DNA of 64,000 bases from Halioxenophilus aromaticivorans (GTDB taxonomy: Bacteria; Pseudomonadota; Gammaproteobacteria; Pseudomonadales; Cellvibrionaceae): positions 5,580,001-5,644,000 of the forward strand of contig NZ_AP031496.1 of NCBI RefSeq assembly GCF_042850945.1, in the 5' to 3' direction. The notes under the pieces are model-generated. The model was not told the DNA's origin. It made no database searches and worked only from the letters and a program-made list of their open reading frames with translations. Both the position numbers and the translations under genes were made by a program. Below are positions 9,949-19,907 of the stretch, one piece after another; the stretch's first letter is position 1, and every line of letters begins with the position of its first letter.

Positions 9949-10254
9949 TCGCTACAAATTTCCATGGGGGTAACTACATTCCTCGGCACGGATTCATTAG
10001 CCTTTAACAATGCGCTAATGAAAACGTGTACATAACGTACTACTTCAGCTTAGCAACGCAGCCGGGGGTTTGCCGGCAAGGAAGCTGCCGCCAAACCAGT
10101 AAGAATGACCATTGGGGAGAAGGGCAGTTTTTAGGTTTTTTACTCAAAAACGGTGGAGTAGAAGCGGCACGGGGATACGCGTAACAGCACGCTTTGGCGG
10201 CATCCGCTGCCAACGGGCCGCAGGCTTAGAGGTTTTAGTTGAGAGAGTGCAGCC
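9949..10254. other. Intergenic gap between adaptor and M50-HlyD gene
   Basis: About 300 bases without a supported gene between two same-strand genes of the array. It may hold a second promoter for the adaptor, the repeat protein and the two signalling genes. I saw no clear -35/-10 pair, terminator or repeat. The minus-strand frame at 10140-10337 overlaps the end of the M50 gene and has no family resemblance. Confidence 0.35.
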
Positions 10255-12369
10255 CTAGCCCATATCTGAATGGGCCAGCCACCACCGCCGTAAATGACGC
10301 CATAGTTGCACCCCCACCGGTTGGTTTTGATGCACAAACTGCACGTGCAATCGGTTGGGCACCACCGGTGCCATCATCGATGCCGGTAGGTCCAACTCGG
10401 CCACAAACCAGCTTTGTAACGTGGTGAGGCCTTGGCTGTCGTTGGCGTCCACCGGAATATAACCGCCACCGGCAGACCCCAACACAGGGCTTGGCAGCTG
10501 ATCAATGGCCTTGGGAGACAAGTTACTGATGTGCGCGGCAAAGGTGTGGTTAGGTTGCAATGCGGATTTTACTCGCACTGTACCGGCGCTGGCGCTTATG
10601 GCGGCGAGGTCTTGCTGATTGATCAGCACCTGGGCTTGCAGTTGCTGGCCATCGAACACGTGGGCCAGCACGTCGCCTTCCTCCACCCAGCGGCCGGGCA
10701 GATTTTGCGCCGCCGGCAGCGCCAACCGCCCTGCCCTGGGTGCGGTAAGTGTCAGGGAAGCCAGCTGCTGTTCTAAGTCCGCCAATTTGGCGGTGACCAA
10801 CTCCATGGCCATGGCGGCGGCTTGGGCCTGGGCCGGTTGGCGCACCAACGAGGCCTGGCGCAGTTGTCGTTGCTCGGCCAGCTCGGCGCGCAGTTTGTTG
10901 GCCTGCAATTGCAGTTCGGTATTGCGCAGTTGAATAATCGGCGCACCGGCGGCCACCCACTGGCCATCCGCCACCAAAATGGTATCCACAAAACCTGGCG
11001 CGGCACTGAACACGGCGGCATCTGGCAGCTTAACCACACCCTGGGCGTAACTGGTGTGGGGCAATGGCATCACGAAGGCTAAGCAATACAGCGCCGCAGC
11101 ACTGCCGGCCACTACGCCCAGCAAGCGCCACTCCCGCCGCTCGGCGTAGCATTTATGCCATTGCGACCACAGGCCCTTAGCCGCCGGCAGCAGCCATTGC
11201 CCAGCCAGAGCCCACAGAGCCACCAGCAAGCCTGCCCACAGCCAGCGCTGGGCCAAAAAGCTGACTATCCAGCACAAAATTAAGATGCGATAGGCTCCAG
11301 CCGCTATACCGTAGCCCGCTAACCAAGGTTTGTCACCGGGCAGCTCTGCTGGCGAGTGAGCGCTTGCCAACCCCAGACCGTAGCGCTGCCAGAGATAGCC
11401 TAAATATTGGTTGGCCCGGGAAGCGAGGCTGGGTATCTGTACCGCGTCGGCCAGTAGGTAGTAGCCGTCGAATTTCATCAGCGGGTTGGCGTTAAACAGC
11501 AAAGACGCCGCAAAACCAACCACCAACACATTGAACGCCAAATCCTGCAGTAGCCCCTGCCCTGCCATGGCCCAGGTGATAAGGCCCACCGCCGCCATGG
11601 CGCACTCAGCCAAGATTCCAGCGGCGGAAATCCACAGGCGTTGGCTTCGTGGCAGACTGTTGGCGGCACCGGCGTTGACGTAGGGCAAGGGCATAAACAC
11701 CAAAAACATCACCCCCGCCTCACTGCACTGCCCACCAAAACGCCGGATCATTGCGCCATGGGCCCATTCGTGGAACAGCTTCATTACCACGTACACCAGC
11801 GGCAACCACAGCAAGTTGCCCGGGTCCAAAAATCGACTGTGCCAATGGTGCTTAAGCTCATAGCTATGGCCTGCAGCCACCAACACAGTAATCGCCATTA
11901 ACGCCACCCAGCCCCACCAACCAGCGGCGCTGAACAATTTGTCGGTGACCGGTTGGCATCGCTTTAACCATGCATCGGGGTTGATCAGCGGCAAGCGCTG
12001 GGCCAATGGGTTTAACCAGCGCTGCCAGCGGCCGCGCTGGGAGCGGCTCACCAAATTTTGCGCCAGCACGGGGAAGTCACCTGCCAGCAAATTGGCCTGG
12101 TACAGGCCCAACAATAGCTGGGTGAGCTCGGCTTGGGGATCATCGCCGGGCCAGCTGTCTGCCAACCTGGCTACCGTGGTGTTGCCGTCCAACCGCTGCA
12201 AAACCGAGTAGGCGGCTGGGCTTATGTGAAAATGTTGCTGGTTAAGGGAATCTTCCACCACCGGCCAAGGGCTGCCGCGATAATGGTGGCAGTAGAGAAT
12301 GACCTGTGGCTTTAGGCGTGGTTTTAGGCCTGCCAAGGTTTGCCATTGGGCGGTAGTCAGCGAGCTCAC
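10255..12369 (-). CDS. PqqD-like / M50 site-2 protease-like / HlyD fusion membrane protein
   Basis: Polytopic membrane protein. An N-terminal PqqD-like winged-helix region (EDSLNQQHFHISPAAYSVLQ, then LDGNTTVARLAD) is followed by transmembrane helices carrying the M50 metalloprotease motif HEWAHG. A second metal-site motif, NANPLMKFDGYY, follows. A C-terminal HlyD half has a lipoyl-like segment and a coiled-coil rich in Gln and Ala. The zinc ligands look intact, so proteolysis is possible, but such fusions may instead act in export. I place the start at GTG 12369, whose GTGA overlaps the upstream stop by four bases. The longer ATG frame from 12429 would overlap the upstream gene by 64 bases. 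It lies in an array with two other HlyD-type genes. Confidence 0.82.
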   Translation of the reverse strand: MSSLTTAQWQTLAGLKPRLKPQVILYCHHYRGSPWPVVEDSLNQQHFHISPAAYSVLQRLDGNTTVARLADSWPGDDPQAELTQLLLGLYQANLLAGDFPVLAQNLVSRSQRGRWQRWLNPLAQRLPLINPDAWLKRCQPVTDKLFSAAGWWGWVALMAITVLVAAGHSYELKHHWHSRFLDPGNLLWLPLVYVVMKLFHEWAHGAMIRRFGGQCSEAGVMFLVFMPLPYVNAGAANSLPRSQRLWISAAGILAECAMAAVGLITWAMAGQGLLQDLAFNVLVVGFAASLLFNANPLMKFDGYYLLADAVQIPSLASRANQYLGYLWQRYGLGLASAHSPAELPGDKPWLAGYGIAAGAYRILILCWIVSFLAQRWLWAGLLVALWALAGQWLLPAAKGLWSQWHKCYAERREWRLLGVVAGSAAALYCLAFVMPLPHTSYAQGVVKLPDAAVFSAAPGFVDTILVADGQWVAAGAPIIQLRNTELQLQANKLRAELAEQRQLRQASLVRQPAQAQAAAMAMELVTAKLADLEQQLASLTLTAPRAGRLALPAAQNLPGRWVEEGDVLAHVFDGQQLQAQVLINQQDLAAISASAGTVRVKSALQPNHTFAAHISNLSPKAIDQLPSPVLGSAGGGYIPVDANDSQGLTTLQSWFVAELDLPASMMAPVVPNRLHVQFVHQNQPVGVQLWRHLRRWWLAHSDMG

Positions 12370-14054
12370 GGCGTAATCGCCCACCACTTCAACACCAACC
12401 AATGCCAAGGCCGATGTAACAGCACCCATATCAAATTGCGTCGGCCGGCATCCACCTTAGCAACGCCCTGCATGCCGGGCTGTAATACCAGCTCCGCCGG
12501 TAGATCGCTGAGCGTGGCTTCCACACGGTATTTTTGTGGGCCACCGGCATGGGCTTCGGCCACATGGGCAATGCGCTCTACCACAAAGCCCAAACCTTGG
12601 CCGGGCTGGGTGTTTAAGTACAAATCGCCGGCACTGCCGGGCGTTAGGTGAGCCATATTGCGTTCATCCACCAACAGCACCAGGCGAAACTCTCCGGCGG
12701 GCGCTATTTCAAAGAGCACCTGGCCCTTGTCCACCGGCGCACCCTCGCTGCGGGTTAAATCGCCCTGGATAATCACCCCAGCAAAGGGGGCTATGAGTTG
12801 GGTGCGGCCCAGTCGGTGCTCAATGATGTCCAACTGCGCTTGGCTCTGCGCCAACTGACTTTTAACCACCCGGGATTGCGACAAGTCGCTGTCCACCAAG
12901 GCTTGGCGATACTGCCGATCTAGCTCGGCAATCTCGTTGCCGATTTGTTTTTGCTCCAGCTTTAATTCGTCGTCATCAAGCTGGGCAATCAGATCGCCCT
13001 TATTTACGATATCCCCGGCGCGGAAAAAACTGCTGCGCACAAAGCCATCTGCCGGTGCCACTACGGCACGCTGGGTAATGCCCTCCAACTCTGCCTGGGC
13101 GCTGATGCGGTAATCCATGGGCAGCGCTAACAAAACAATCACCGCCGCCAGTGACAGCCAAAGCCAATAGCGGGGCTTGTGCCGATTTATCAGCCCACGG
13201 GCTTTTGCCAGCGGGCTTAGGCTGGCCTGCTGGCGTAGGGCCAGCACGGGTACCAGGGCCTGCCACAGTGAGGCAATCTCAGCCGGGGCGGCTTGCCCAT
13301 CGTCTGCTAGCAAATACCAACAGCCACCCCAATGATCTAACACCGCCAGGGCGTCATCATCGGTGCTTGGGCTGCGAACGTCTCTGTCAGAGCCATCGGC
13401 CACTGGGGACTGCGCATCAAAGGCCTGGGCCAAGGCGGGCTTAGCCTGCAGCAGCAAACCTTGCACGGCATCCGCCTGTTGCCACACCTTGGCGGCATCC
13501 GATATGGCCAAAACCCGGGCTTTGGCGCTGCGGTTGGGTTGATACACCAAGGCTATTTGGTCGCACCGAACCTGCTTGGCCAAGCGGCTTACCAGCACCG
13601 TGTGGGCCGATGGCAAACGGTCGATGGCGATAAATTCTGCTATCAATTCCGCAATGGGTGGCTGAGCCGCGCCAACGGCAGCAGGGGCATTGTGCTTGAG
13701 CAGTTGGTACCAAACGGCACCGGCTTTTAAAAACTTGGCCAGTGAATCCCGGGCCTTGGCCTCGGCCAAATGAGTGGTGGCCACCACCACAAATTCGCCA
13801 CCGTCGTCGCCTTTGCTCGTCAAGGGCAATGCAAAAAAGTCCCGATCGCCACGCTGCACAAAGCGTTCACTGGGAGAATTCGCGGCCAACTGGGCAAAGC
13901 GCAACAGCGCCTGCTCATCACCACCGGGCTTGGCCCAATGGCCCAGGGCCCCAGCCTCTCGCCCACGCATAACCACCACCAACGCTTCGTCAATTTTGGG
14001 CAGCATGGGGCACAGGCGCTGCAGCCACTGGCTGGCCAAGCTGTTGGGCGCCAC
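12366..14054 (-). CDS. HlyD-family membrane protein with N-terminal GAF-like region
   Basis: 562 residues. The first ~290 form a soluble, GAF-like domain without obvious catalytic motifs. A single transmembrane helix (YWLWLSLAAVIVLLALPM) follows. Then comes a HlyD domain: lipoyl half (AVVAPADGFVRSSFFRAGDIVNKGD), coiled-coil hairpin, second lipoyl half (LIAPFAGVIIQGDL) and beta-barrel (FRLVLLVDERNMAHL). The topology would put a sensing domain in the cytoplasm and an adaptor arm in the periplasm. It is the first gene of the minus-strand array and its stop overlaps the next start, so it is probably cotranscribed with the M50-HlyD gene. The function of the GAF-like part is unknown. Confidence 0.82.
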   Translation of the reverse strand: MAPNSLASQWLQRLCPMLPKIDEALVVVMRGREAGALGHWAKPGGDEQALLRFAQLAANSPSERFVQRGDRDFFALPLTSKGDDGGEFVVVATTHLAEAKARDSLAKFLKAGAVWYQLLKHNAPAAVGAAQPPIAELIAEFIAIDRLPSAHTVLVSRLAKQVRCDQIALVYQPNRSAKARVLAISDAAKVWQQADAVQGLLLQAKPALAQAFDAQSPVADGSDRDVRSPSTDDDALAVLDHWGGCWYLLADDGQAAPAEIASLWQALVPVLALRQQASLSPLAKARGLINRHKPRYWLWLSLAAVIVLLALPMDYRISAQAELEGITQRAVVAPADGFVRSSFFRAGDIVNKGDLIAQLDDDELKLEQKQIGNEIAELDRQYRQALVDSDLSQSRVVKSQLAQSQAQLDIIEHRLGRTQLIAPFAGVIIQGDLTRSEGAPVDKGQVLFEIAPAGEFRLVLLVDERNMAHLTPGSAGDLYLNTQPGQGLGFVVERIAHVAEAHAGGPQKYRVEATLSDLPAELVLQPGMQGVAKVDAGRRNLIWVLLHRPWHWLVLKWWAITP

Positions 14055-14457
14055 GCAGCTGCTACTGGCGGGAGTTGAGTGGGCAAGATTGCTGATGGGA
14101 TAACCTCAAATAACGATGCCCGCCGCCGAAACCGGCGCTGATTGATAGGGCTCTAGCGATGCATACAATTGCTTTTAAAGATAGACAAACAATTTTAAGC
14201 GCGCCGGTTTTTAGGGTTAGCGGTGGTTTTTGGGGTATTAGCACGGGCTTAAGGTCGGATAAGTGACTCAGCTATGCAAAATAAGACTTGGTACAGCTTC
14301 ACCCAGTATCTGTCGTTGCGCAGGGACTCTGATCAGCTTTCGGTGTTTTGAAGATTAGGTTTTTATTTCGGGCTAGGGCCTGTTGATACAGCCCCACACC
14401 ATTAAGCCAGCAATTGAAAACAATGGGGCCCAGAATTTAACGAGGACGGAAAAGGAA
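14055..14457. other. Intergenic region between HlyD/LEPR-XLL array and phoU
   Basis: About 400 bases with no supported gene. It should contain the minus-strand promoter of the HlyD array (the AT-rich part around 14160-14215 is the best candidate) and the 3' untranslated region of the pst operon. A short GC-rich inverted repeat (CGCCG/CGGCG) lies near 14122-14137, and no clear terminator for phoU was found. Confidence 0.35.
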
Positions 14458-15189
14458 CTAACGCACCTGTGGGTCGGAGGCGTTTACCTGGCGCTCCATT
14501 TCAGAAACGCTGGTGTGGCGAACGTCCAATCCGCGCACCAAATAGATAATGTGCTCGGCAATGTTTTTGGTGTGGTCGCCAATGCGTTCGATGGCGCGCA
14601 GGGCCCACATCACGTTCATTACCCGGCTGATGGAGCGCGGGTCTTCCATCATGTAGGTGATGAGTTCGCGGGTGGCGGATTTGTATTCGCGGTCGACGTT
14701 GGAGTCTTCCTTGGCCACCGCCATGGCGGTGTTGACGTCAAAGCGGGCAAAAGCATTGAGCATGTCGTCAACCATGCGCAACACGCTGTTGCCCAGGTGG
14801 CGCAGCTCAACGTAGCCCTGGCCATTGCCGCCGTCTTCCACCAAGGCCAACGCCATTTTGGCAACCTTATTGGCTTCGTCGCCCATGCGTTCTAGGTCGC
14901 GGGTGATTTTGGATACCGCTAACACCATGCGCAGGTCCGATGCCGCCGGTTGCCGCCGCACCAAAATGGAGGTGCAGTGTTCATCCAGCTCAACCTCGCG
15001 GGCGTCGACGTCATCTTCCACGGCAATCACTCGGCGTGCCAATTCAGCATCGGCCTGGCCGATGGCGGCAATGCTGTCGCGCACCTGTTCTTGTACCAGG
15101 CCACCCATTTCCAGCAGCTCGGTGCGCAGATCTTCTAGGTCGGCGTTGTAACGCTGGGAGATGTGTTGGTTGAGCTCTAAACGGTCCAT
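14458..15189 (-). CDS. phoU: Phosphate transport regulator PhoU
   Basis: 243 residues, the usual length for PhoU. It has the two-fold repeated three-helix bundle with conserved metal-binding acidic clusters (for example EDDVDAREVELDE and RMGDEANKVA in the first half, RIGDHTKNIAEHI in the second). PhoU links the PstSCAB transporter to the PhoR kinase and represses the Pho regulon when phosphate is plentiful. It is the last gene of the minus-strand pst operon, about 90 bases after pstB. The C-terminus, including RHTSVSEMERQV, looks complete. Confidence 0.97.
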   Translation of the reverse strand: MDRLELNQHISQRYNADLEDLRTELLEMGGLVQEQVRDSIAAIGQADAELARRVIAVEDDVDAREVELDEHCTSILVRRQPAASDLRMVLAVSKITRDLERMGDEANKVAKMALALVEDGGNGQGYVELRHLGNSVLRMVDDMLNAFARFDVNTAMAVAKEDSNVDREYKSATRELITYMMEDPRSISRVMNVMWALRAIERIGDHTKNIAEHIIYLVRGLDVRHTSVSEMERQVNASDPQVR

Positions 15190-15275
15190 AGATGTTCTTT
15201 TGCGTTATTTAGTACGGTTAAAGCGAGTACGGTTACAGTTTAGCGCACTGTGCCGAGCACACTATGGCAAGATTA

Positions 15276-16112
15276 TTAGCCAATACGCCCGGTAATGTAG
15301 GCCTCAGTGAGGTGGTGCCCCGGCGTGGTAAACACCTTGCCGGTTTCGTTGACTTCCAACAGCCGGCCCATATGAAAGTAAGCGGTACGGTGCGAAACCC
15401 TGGCAGCTTGCTGCATTGAATGAGTCACAATAACAATAGTGTAGTTTTCGCTCAACTCGGCAATCAGCTCTTCGATGCGCGCCGTGGCGATGGGGTCCAA
15501 GGCCGAGCAGGGTTCATCCATTAAGATCACTTCTGGCTCAATGGCAATGGTGCGGGCGATACACAACCGCTGTTGCTGACCACCGGATAAGGTGGTGCCC
15601 GGCGACTCCAACCGATCCTTAACCTCACTCCACAAGCCCGCCCGCTTTAGACTGGTTTCTACAATCTCGTCCAGCTCGTAACGATTGCGGGTTAAACCGT
15701 GGATGCGAGCGCCGTAGGCCACGTTATCGTAAATGGATTTAGGGAAGGGATTGGGCTTTTGAAACACCATGCCTACCCGCGCCCGCAATGGCACCACATC
15801 TACCCCAGGGCGGTTAATGTCGTCGCTGTCCAAGCTGATGGCACCGGTAACCCGGCAGCCATCGATGGTGTCGTTCATGCGGTTTAGGCAGCGCAAAAAA
15901 GTGGATTTGCCACAGCCGCTGGGGCCAATCATGGCAATCACTTCGTTTTTGCCAATATCCATACTGACATCAAAAATCGCCCGCTTTTCGCCGTAATACA
16001 CGTTTACATCGCGCAGCTCAAATTTGCTATCTTGGCTGTTGGGCAAAAACGGAGTACCGATGGTTTCGGTGACGTCCGTCTGTGTGCCTATCGGGGTATC
16101 GGCAAAAGGCAT
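15276..16112 (-). CDS. pstB: Phosphate ABC transporter ATP-binding protein PstB
   Basis: 278-residue ABC ATPase that drives phosphate import with PstA and PstC. Walker A is GPSGCGKST, the signature is LSGGQQQR and Walker B is VILMDEPCSALDP; the sensing histidine is in VTHSMQQA. The PstB-typical segment RCLNRMND is present. The first ~25 residues precede the conserved core, which starts at FELRDVNVYYGEKRAIFDVS. Longer N-termini are common in gammaproteobacterial PstB, so I keep the ATG at 16112. Confidence 0.97.
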   Translation of the reverse strand: MPFADTPIGTQTDVTETIGTPFLPNSQDSKFELRDVNVYYGEKRAIFDVSMDIGKNEVIAMIGPSGCGKSTFLRCLNRMNDTIDGCRVTGAISLDSDDINRPGVDVVPLRARVGMVFQKPNPFPKSIYDNVAYGARIHGLTRNRYELDEIVETSLKRAGLWSEVKDRLESPGTTLSGGQQQRLCIARTIAIEPEVILMDEPCSALDPIATARIEELIAELSENYTIVIVTHSMQQAARVSHRTAYFHMGRLLEVNETGKVFTTPGHHLTEAYITGRIG

Positions 16113-16168
16113 GATAAATCTCTGTGGCTAATTTCCGTGATGCAAGTCGAATCAGTTACGTGCGTCAT

Positions 16169-17440
16169 TTACCAACGGCGCTGCAAATGGCGGCGCAGCA
16201 ACACCGCCAGCGCGTTCATCACCATCAAAAACGCCAGTAACACCATAATGGCGGCAGAGGTTCGCTCGGTAAAGGCTCGCTCTGGGCTATCGGCCCACAA
16301 AAAAATCTGCACCGGCAACACCGTGGCCGGGTCGGTAAGGCTGTGGGGGATATCAGCAATAAAAGCAACCATACCAATCATCAACAACGGCGCCGTTTCG
16401 CCCAGCGCCTGGGCCATCCCAATAATGGCGCCGGTTAACATACCCGGCAAAGCCAGGGGCAAAACGTGGTGCATTATTACCTGCATTTTTGAAGCACCTA
16501 GGCCAAGGGCGGCCTCGCGAATGGAGGGCGGCACGGTTTTTATGGCCGCCCGGCTGGAAATAATCACCGTTGGCAAGGTCATCAGCGTTAATACCAACCC
16601 GCCCACTAAGGGAATCGACCTTGGCATACCCAAAAAATTAATAAACACCGCCAGGCCCAACAAACCGTAAATAATACTGGGCACGGCCGCCAAGTTGTTG
16701 ATATTGATTTCGATAAAATCCGTCCAGCGATTTTTTGGGGCATACTCTTCAAGATACACCGCCGCGGCAACCCCCACCGGGAACGACAACACCAGCGTAA
16801 CCAATAGCGTTAGTAGCGAGCCCATAAACGCGCCTTTAATGCCGGCCATTTCCGGCTCGCGGGAATCTCCGTGGCTAAACAACGCCCGGTTAAAGCGTTG
16901 ATCAATGGCGCCATTACTCACCAACTGCTCTACCCAGCCTTTTTGCTGCGCGGTGAGCCTGCTGCCGTCTTTATTACGGAAATATTTTAAATACAAATCC
17001 ACGTCATCGTCGGCCAACACCCACAGCGTTTGGGTTTTACCCAACCACTCGGGTTGCTCTTGCAGCAGCGCTTGCAATTCAAAGCCCGCGCCACTGCTGG
17101 CCAGTTGGTACAGCTCAAATTTGTCCCGCCGCTGGCTTACCTCGGGGAAAGTCTGCATTAAGTAATCGTTGATTAAGCCCTGGTAATCGGCCAGAGCCAT
17201 TTGCATTGGGTCGTCTACATTTTTTATGCCCAAGCGTTGGCCGCTGTAGGTAACGTCCACTTTGATGTAGTGCGCCACAAAAGCGCCGGCACCCTTGCTA
17301 ATGATGTCGGTAAACAGTACCAGCAAACACAGCAAACCAAAGGCAATGGAAGCCAAACCGTACCAGCGAAACCGCTTTTCTGCACGGTGGCGCTTGGCCA
17401 AACCCAGGGCGACTTTTTCCCCGGTGGAGAGCTTATTCAT
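16169..17440 (-). CDS. pstA: Phosphate ABC transporter permease PstA
   Basis: 423-residue inner-membrane permease of the long PstA type. It starts with a cytoplasmic segment and one helix, then a large periplasmic insert (about 60-200), then the canonical ABC permease core. The core has the EAA-like loop SIREAALGLGASKMQVIMHHVLP, which contacts PstB. The start overlaps the end of pstC by 8 bases, so the two are translationally linked. Together with PstC it forms the phosphate channel. Confidence 0.95.
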   Translation of the reverse strand: MNKLSTGEKVALGLAKRHRAEKRFRWYGLASIAFGLLCLLVLFTDIISKGAGAFVAHYIKVDVTYSGQRLGIKNVDDPMQMALADYQGLINDYLMQTFPEVSQRRDKFELYQLASSGAGFELQALLQEQPEWLGKTQTLWVLADDDVDLYLKYFRNKDGSRLTAQQKGWVEQLVSNGAIDQRFNRALFSHGDSREPEMAGIKGAFMGSLLTLLVTLVLSFPVGVAAAVYLEEYAPKNRWTDFIEININNLAAVPSIIYGLLGLAVFINFLGMPRSIPLVGGLVLTLMTLPTVIISSRAAIKTVPPSIREAALGLGASKMQVIMHHVLPLALPGMLTGAIIGMAQALGETAPLLMIGMVAFIADIPHSLTDPATVLPVQIFLWADSPERAFTERTSAAIMVLLAFLMVMNALAVLLRRHLQRRW

Positions 17441-18845
17441 AGTGCTCCCGATATTTTTTTACTATGTGCAATGCAAAAAAGTTGAGCGACAGGGTAATAA
17501 AAAACAGCGCCAAACCCAGCGCGAACGCAGCCAGGGTTTTGGCGCTATCGAATTCTTGATCGCCCACCAACAGCGTTACAATTTGCACGGTTACGGTGGT
17601 GACTGATTCCAACGGGTTTAGGGTTAAATTTGCCGCTAGGCCTGCTGCCATTACCACAATCATGGTTTCGCCAATGGCCCGCGATACGGCCAATAAAATA
17701 CCACCCACAATGCCGGGCAGTGCTGCTGGGATCACCACGCTTTTTATAGTCTCGGACGGGGTCGCCCCCAATGCCAGGGCGCCCTGGCGCAAGCTTTTTG
17801 GCACCGCAGTAATCACATCATCACTGAGCGAAGACACAAATGGAATAATCATAATGCCCATCACAAAGCCGGCGGCCAAAGCGCTCTCTGAGGAAACGTC
17901 CAAGCCTAAGCCTGTGAATAATTTGCTTACCACCGGCGCCACCGTTAGCGCGGCAAAAAACCCGTACACCACGGTGGGAATACCAGCCAACACTTCTAAC
18001 ATTGGCTTGACAATATTGCGCGCTCTGGGGCTTGCGTATTCGGATAAATAAATGGCGGCCATTAACCCCGTGGGCACGGCTACCAACATAGCCACCGCCG
18101 AAACCAACAGTGTGCCGGCAAATAACGGTACCGCCCCAAAGCTGCCGCTGCTGCCCACTTGATCTTCGTACAGTGCGGTTTGGGGGCTCCAATGCAAACC
18201 GAATAAAAAATCCAGCAGGGGCACTTTGGCAAAAAAGCGCAGGCTTTCGATGACCACAGAAAACACTATGCCGATGGTGATAAAAATGGCGATGCTGGCC
18301 GATGCTAACACCGCCCATTGGAATAATTTTTCGACATCGCGGCGGGCGTTCAGGCGCGGCGATATTTTTGCCCAAACCAGCACCGCAGCACTGATGGCTA
18401 ACACCAATACCAACACGGTTTTGGCTAAGCGGTTAATGCCGGTGTAGGTTTTAATTTGCTCTGCCAAGGCAACCACCTCGGGTTGTTGATGGCCAAACAA
18501 TCCCTGGCCCGCTGCCAAGTTTTGCGCGGCACTGAGCAATAAATTTAATTCCGATTCGGGCAATTGTTGTTGCGCCGCCGGCAAGCTGGCTCGCAACAAT
18601 GCGGAAATCACATAGTCATCGGCCAAACTCCACAGCAACAACACAAGGGTGGCCGGCAGCAGGCACCACAGCGAGGTTAGCAAACCATAGTACAACGGCA
18701 AGGAGGACAACCTGGGCGCAGACACCCCAGTCGATGCCGTAGCAGACGCAATAGCGGAAACCCTGGCGTTAATGCGATTACGGCCCAAATAAAAAGCCAC
18801 CACCGACAACAACACAAGCATCAACATCAACGCATTTAAGGTCAT
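17433..18845 (-). CDS. pstC: Phosphate ABC transporter permease PstC
   Basis: 470-residue permease of the long PstC type. Extra N-terminal helices and a periplasmic region precede the conserved core (about 210-470). The core has VPTGLMAAIYLSEYASPRARN and the coupling loop SLRQGALALGATPSETIKSVVIP. It partners PstA and lies 6 bases after the pstS stop on the same strand. The extra N-terminal region is typical of the Pseudomonas/Alteromonas-type pst operon rather than the shorter enterobacterial one. Confidence 0.95.
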   Translation of the reverse strand: MTLNALMLMLVLLSVVAFYLGRNRINARVSAIASATASTGVSAPRLSSLPLYYGLLTSLWCLLPATLVLLLWSLADDYVISALLRASLPAAQQQLPESELNLLLSAAQNLAAGQGLFGHQQPEVVALAEQIKTYTGINRLAKTVLVLVLAISAAVLVWAKISPRLNARRDVEKLFQWAVLASASIAIFITIGIVFSVVIESLRFFAKVPLLDFLFGLHWSPQTALYEDQVGSSGSFGAVPLFAGTLLVSAVAMLVAVPTGLMAAIYLSEYASPRARNIVKPMLEVLAGIPTVVYGFFAALTVAPVVSKLFTGLGLDVSSESALAAGFVMGIMIIPFVSSLSDDVITAVPKSLRQGALALGATPSETIKSVVIPAALPGIVGGILLAVSRAIGETMIVVMAAGLAANLTLNPLESVTTVTVQIVTLLVGDQEFDSAKTLAAFALGLALFFITLSLNFFALHIVKKYREHYE

Positions 18846-18851
18846 TGCAAA

Positions 18852-19907
18852 CTACCGCTCACTGGGCAGTGCATTGAGCGCTGCAATTTGGTCGGTGACT
18901 TTGGTTCGGCTCTCCTTGGGTAAAGGAATCATGCCTTTTTGGGCCAAGTAACCCTCTTCGCCCCAGGCTTTATCGCTGGTGAATTCGGCCAGGTATTCTC
19001 GCAACCCCGGCACTACGCCAATGTGGGCGGTTTTAACGTAAAAATACAACGGCCGGGAAACCGGGTAGCTGCCGTTGGCGATGGCGGCGAAAGCCGGCGG
19101 GTAGCCGTCAATCATGGCACCTTTGATTTGATCGCTGTTTTGCTCCAAAAAGCTGTAGCCAAAAATACCTAGGGCTTTAGGGTTGGCCTTGAGTTTTTGC
19201 ACAATCAGATTGTCGTTTTCGCCAGCATCAATAAAGGCACCGTCTTCACGCATACGGTGGCAGGTTTGCTCAAAGCGGTGCTTGTTGGTTTGCTCCAATT
19301 GCGCCAGCCATGGGAATTCTCGGCAGCCGGCAGCCATCACCAAATCGACAAAGGCATCCCGGGTTCCGGAGGTGGGCGGCGGCCCCAGCACGGCTATTTC
19401 GTAGGCCGGTAGTGCTGGGTTGATGTCTGCCCAGGTTTGGTTAGGGTTGGCGATCAATTCCCCAGCGCGCTGCGGGTGTGGCACCTGGGCGGCGAGGGCT
19501 AAATACAATTCTTTGCGACTCAGCCGCATGGGTGACGCGCTTAAATCTTGCCCTAAAATTATGCCATCGTAGCCAATCAGCACCTCAATCACCTCAGTAA
19601 CGCCATGGCGCTGGCATTGGACCATCTCAGCGGGCTTGATTCGGCGCGAGGCATTCACAATATCGGGATAGGCCAGGCCTAGGCCTGCACAAAAGAGCTT
19701 AATACCACCGCCGGAGCCGGTGGCTTCAATTTTGGGTGTGCGGAACACGGTGGCACGGCCAAACCGCTCTGCCACCACCGTGGCAAAGGGATAAACCGTG
19801 GAGGACCCCACTATCTCAATGTATTGGCGTGCTGCCTGGGCGCGGGGCATAGACAGCACCACCAGTCCTAGCATCAACCATGTAAAGCGAGACAAAAGCA
19901 ATTCCAA
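18852..19907 (-). CDS. pstS: Periplasmic phosphate-binding protein PstS
   Basis: 351 residues with a signal peptide (cleavage probably near AQAARQ). Phosphate-binding elements are IVGSSTVYPFA near the N-terminus, ATGSGGGIK in the middle of the first lobe and TSGTRDAFVD in the second lobe. It captures phosphate in the periplasm for PstCA. It is the first gene of the minus-strand operon pstS-pstC-pstA-pstB-phoU. A degenerate Pho-box-like element lies about 130-150 bases upstream. Confidence 0.93.
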   Translation of the reverse strand: MELLLSRFTWLMLGLVVLSMPRAQAARQYIEIVGSSTVYPFATVVAERFGRATVFRTPKIEATGSGGGIKLFCAGLGLAYPDIVNASRRIKPAEMVQCQRHGVTEVIEVLIGYDGIILGQDLSASPMRLSRKELYLALAAQVPHPQRAGELIANPNQTWADINPALPAYEIAVLGPPPTSGTRDAFVDLVMAAGCREFPWLAQLEQTNKHRFEQTCHRMREDGAFIDAGENDNLIVQKLKANPKALGIFGYSFLEQNSDQIKGAMIDGYPPAFAAIANGSYPVSRPLYFYVKTAHIGVVPGLREYLAEFTSDKAWGEEGYLAQKGMIPLPKESRTKVTDQIAALNALPSER

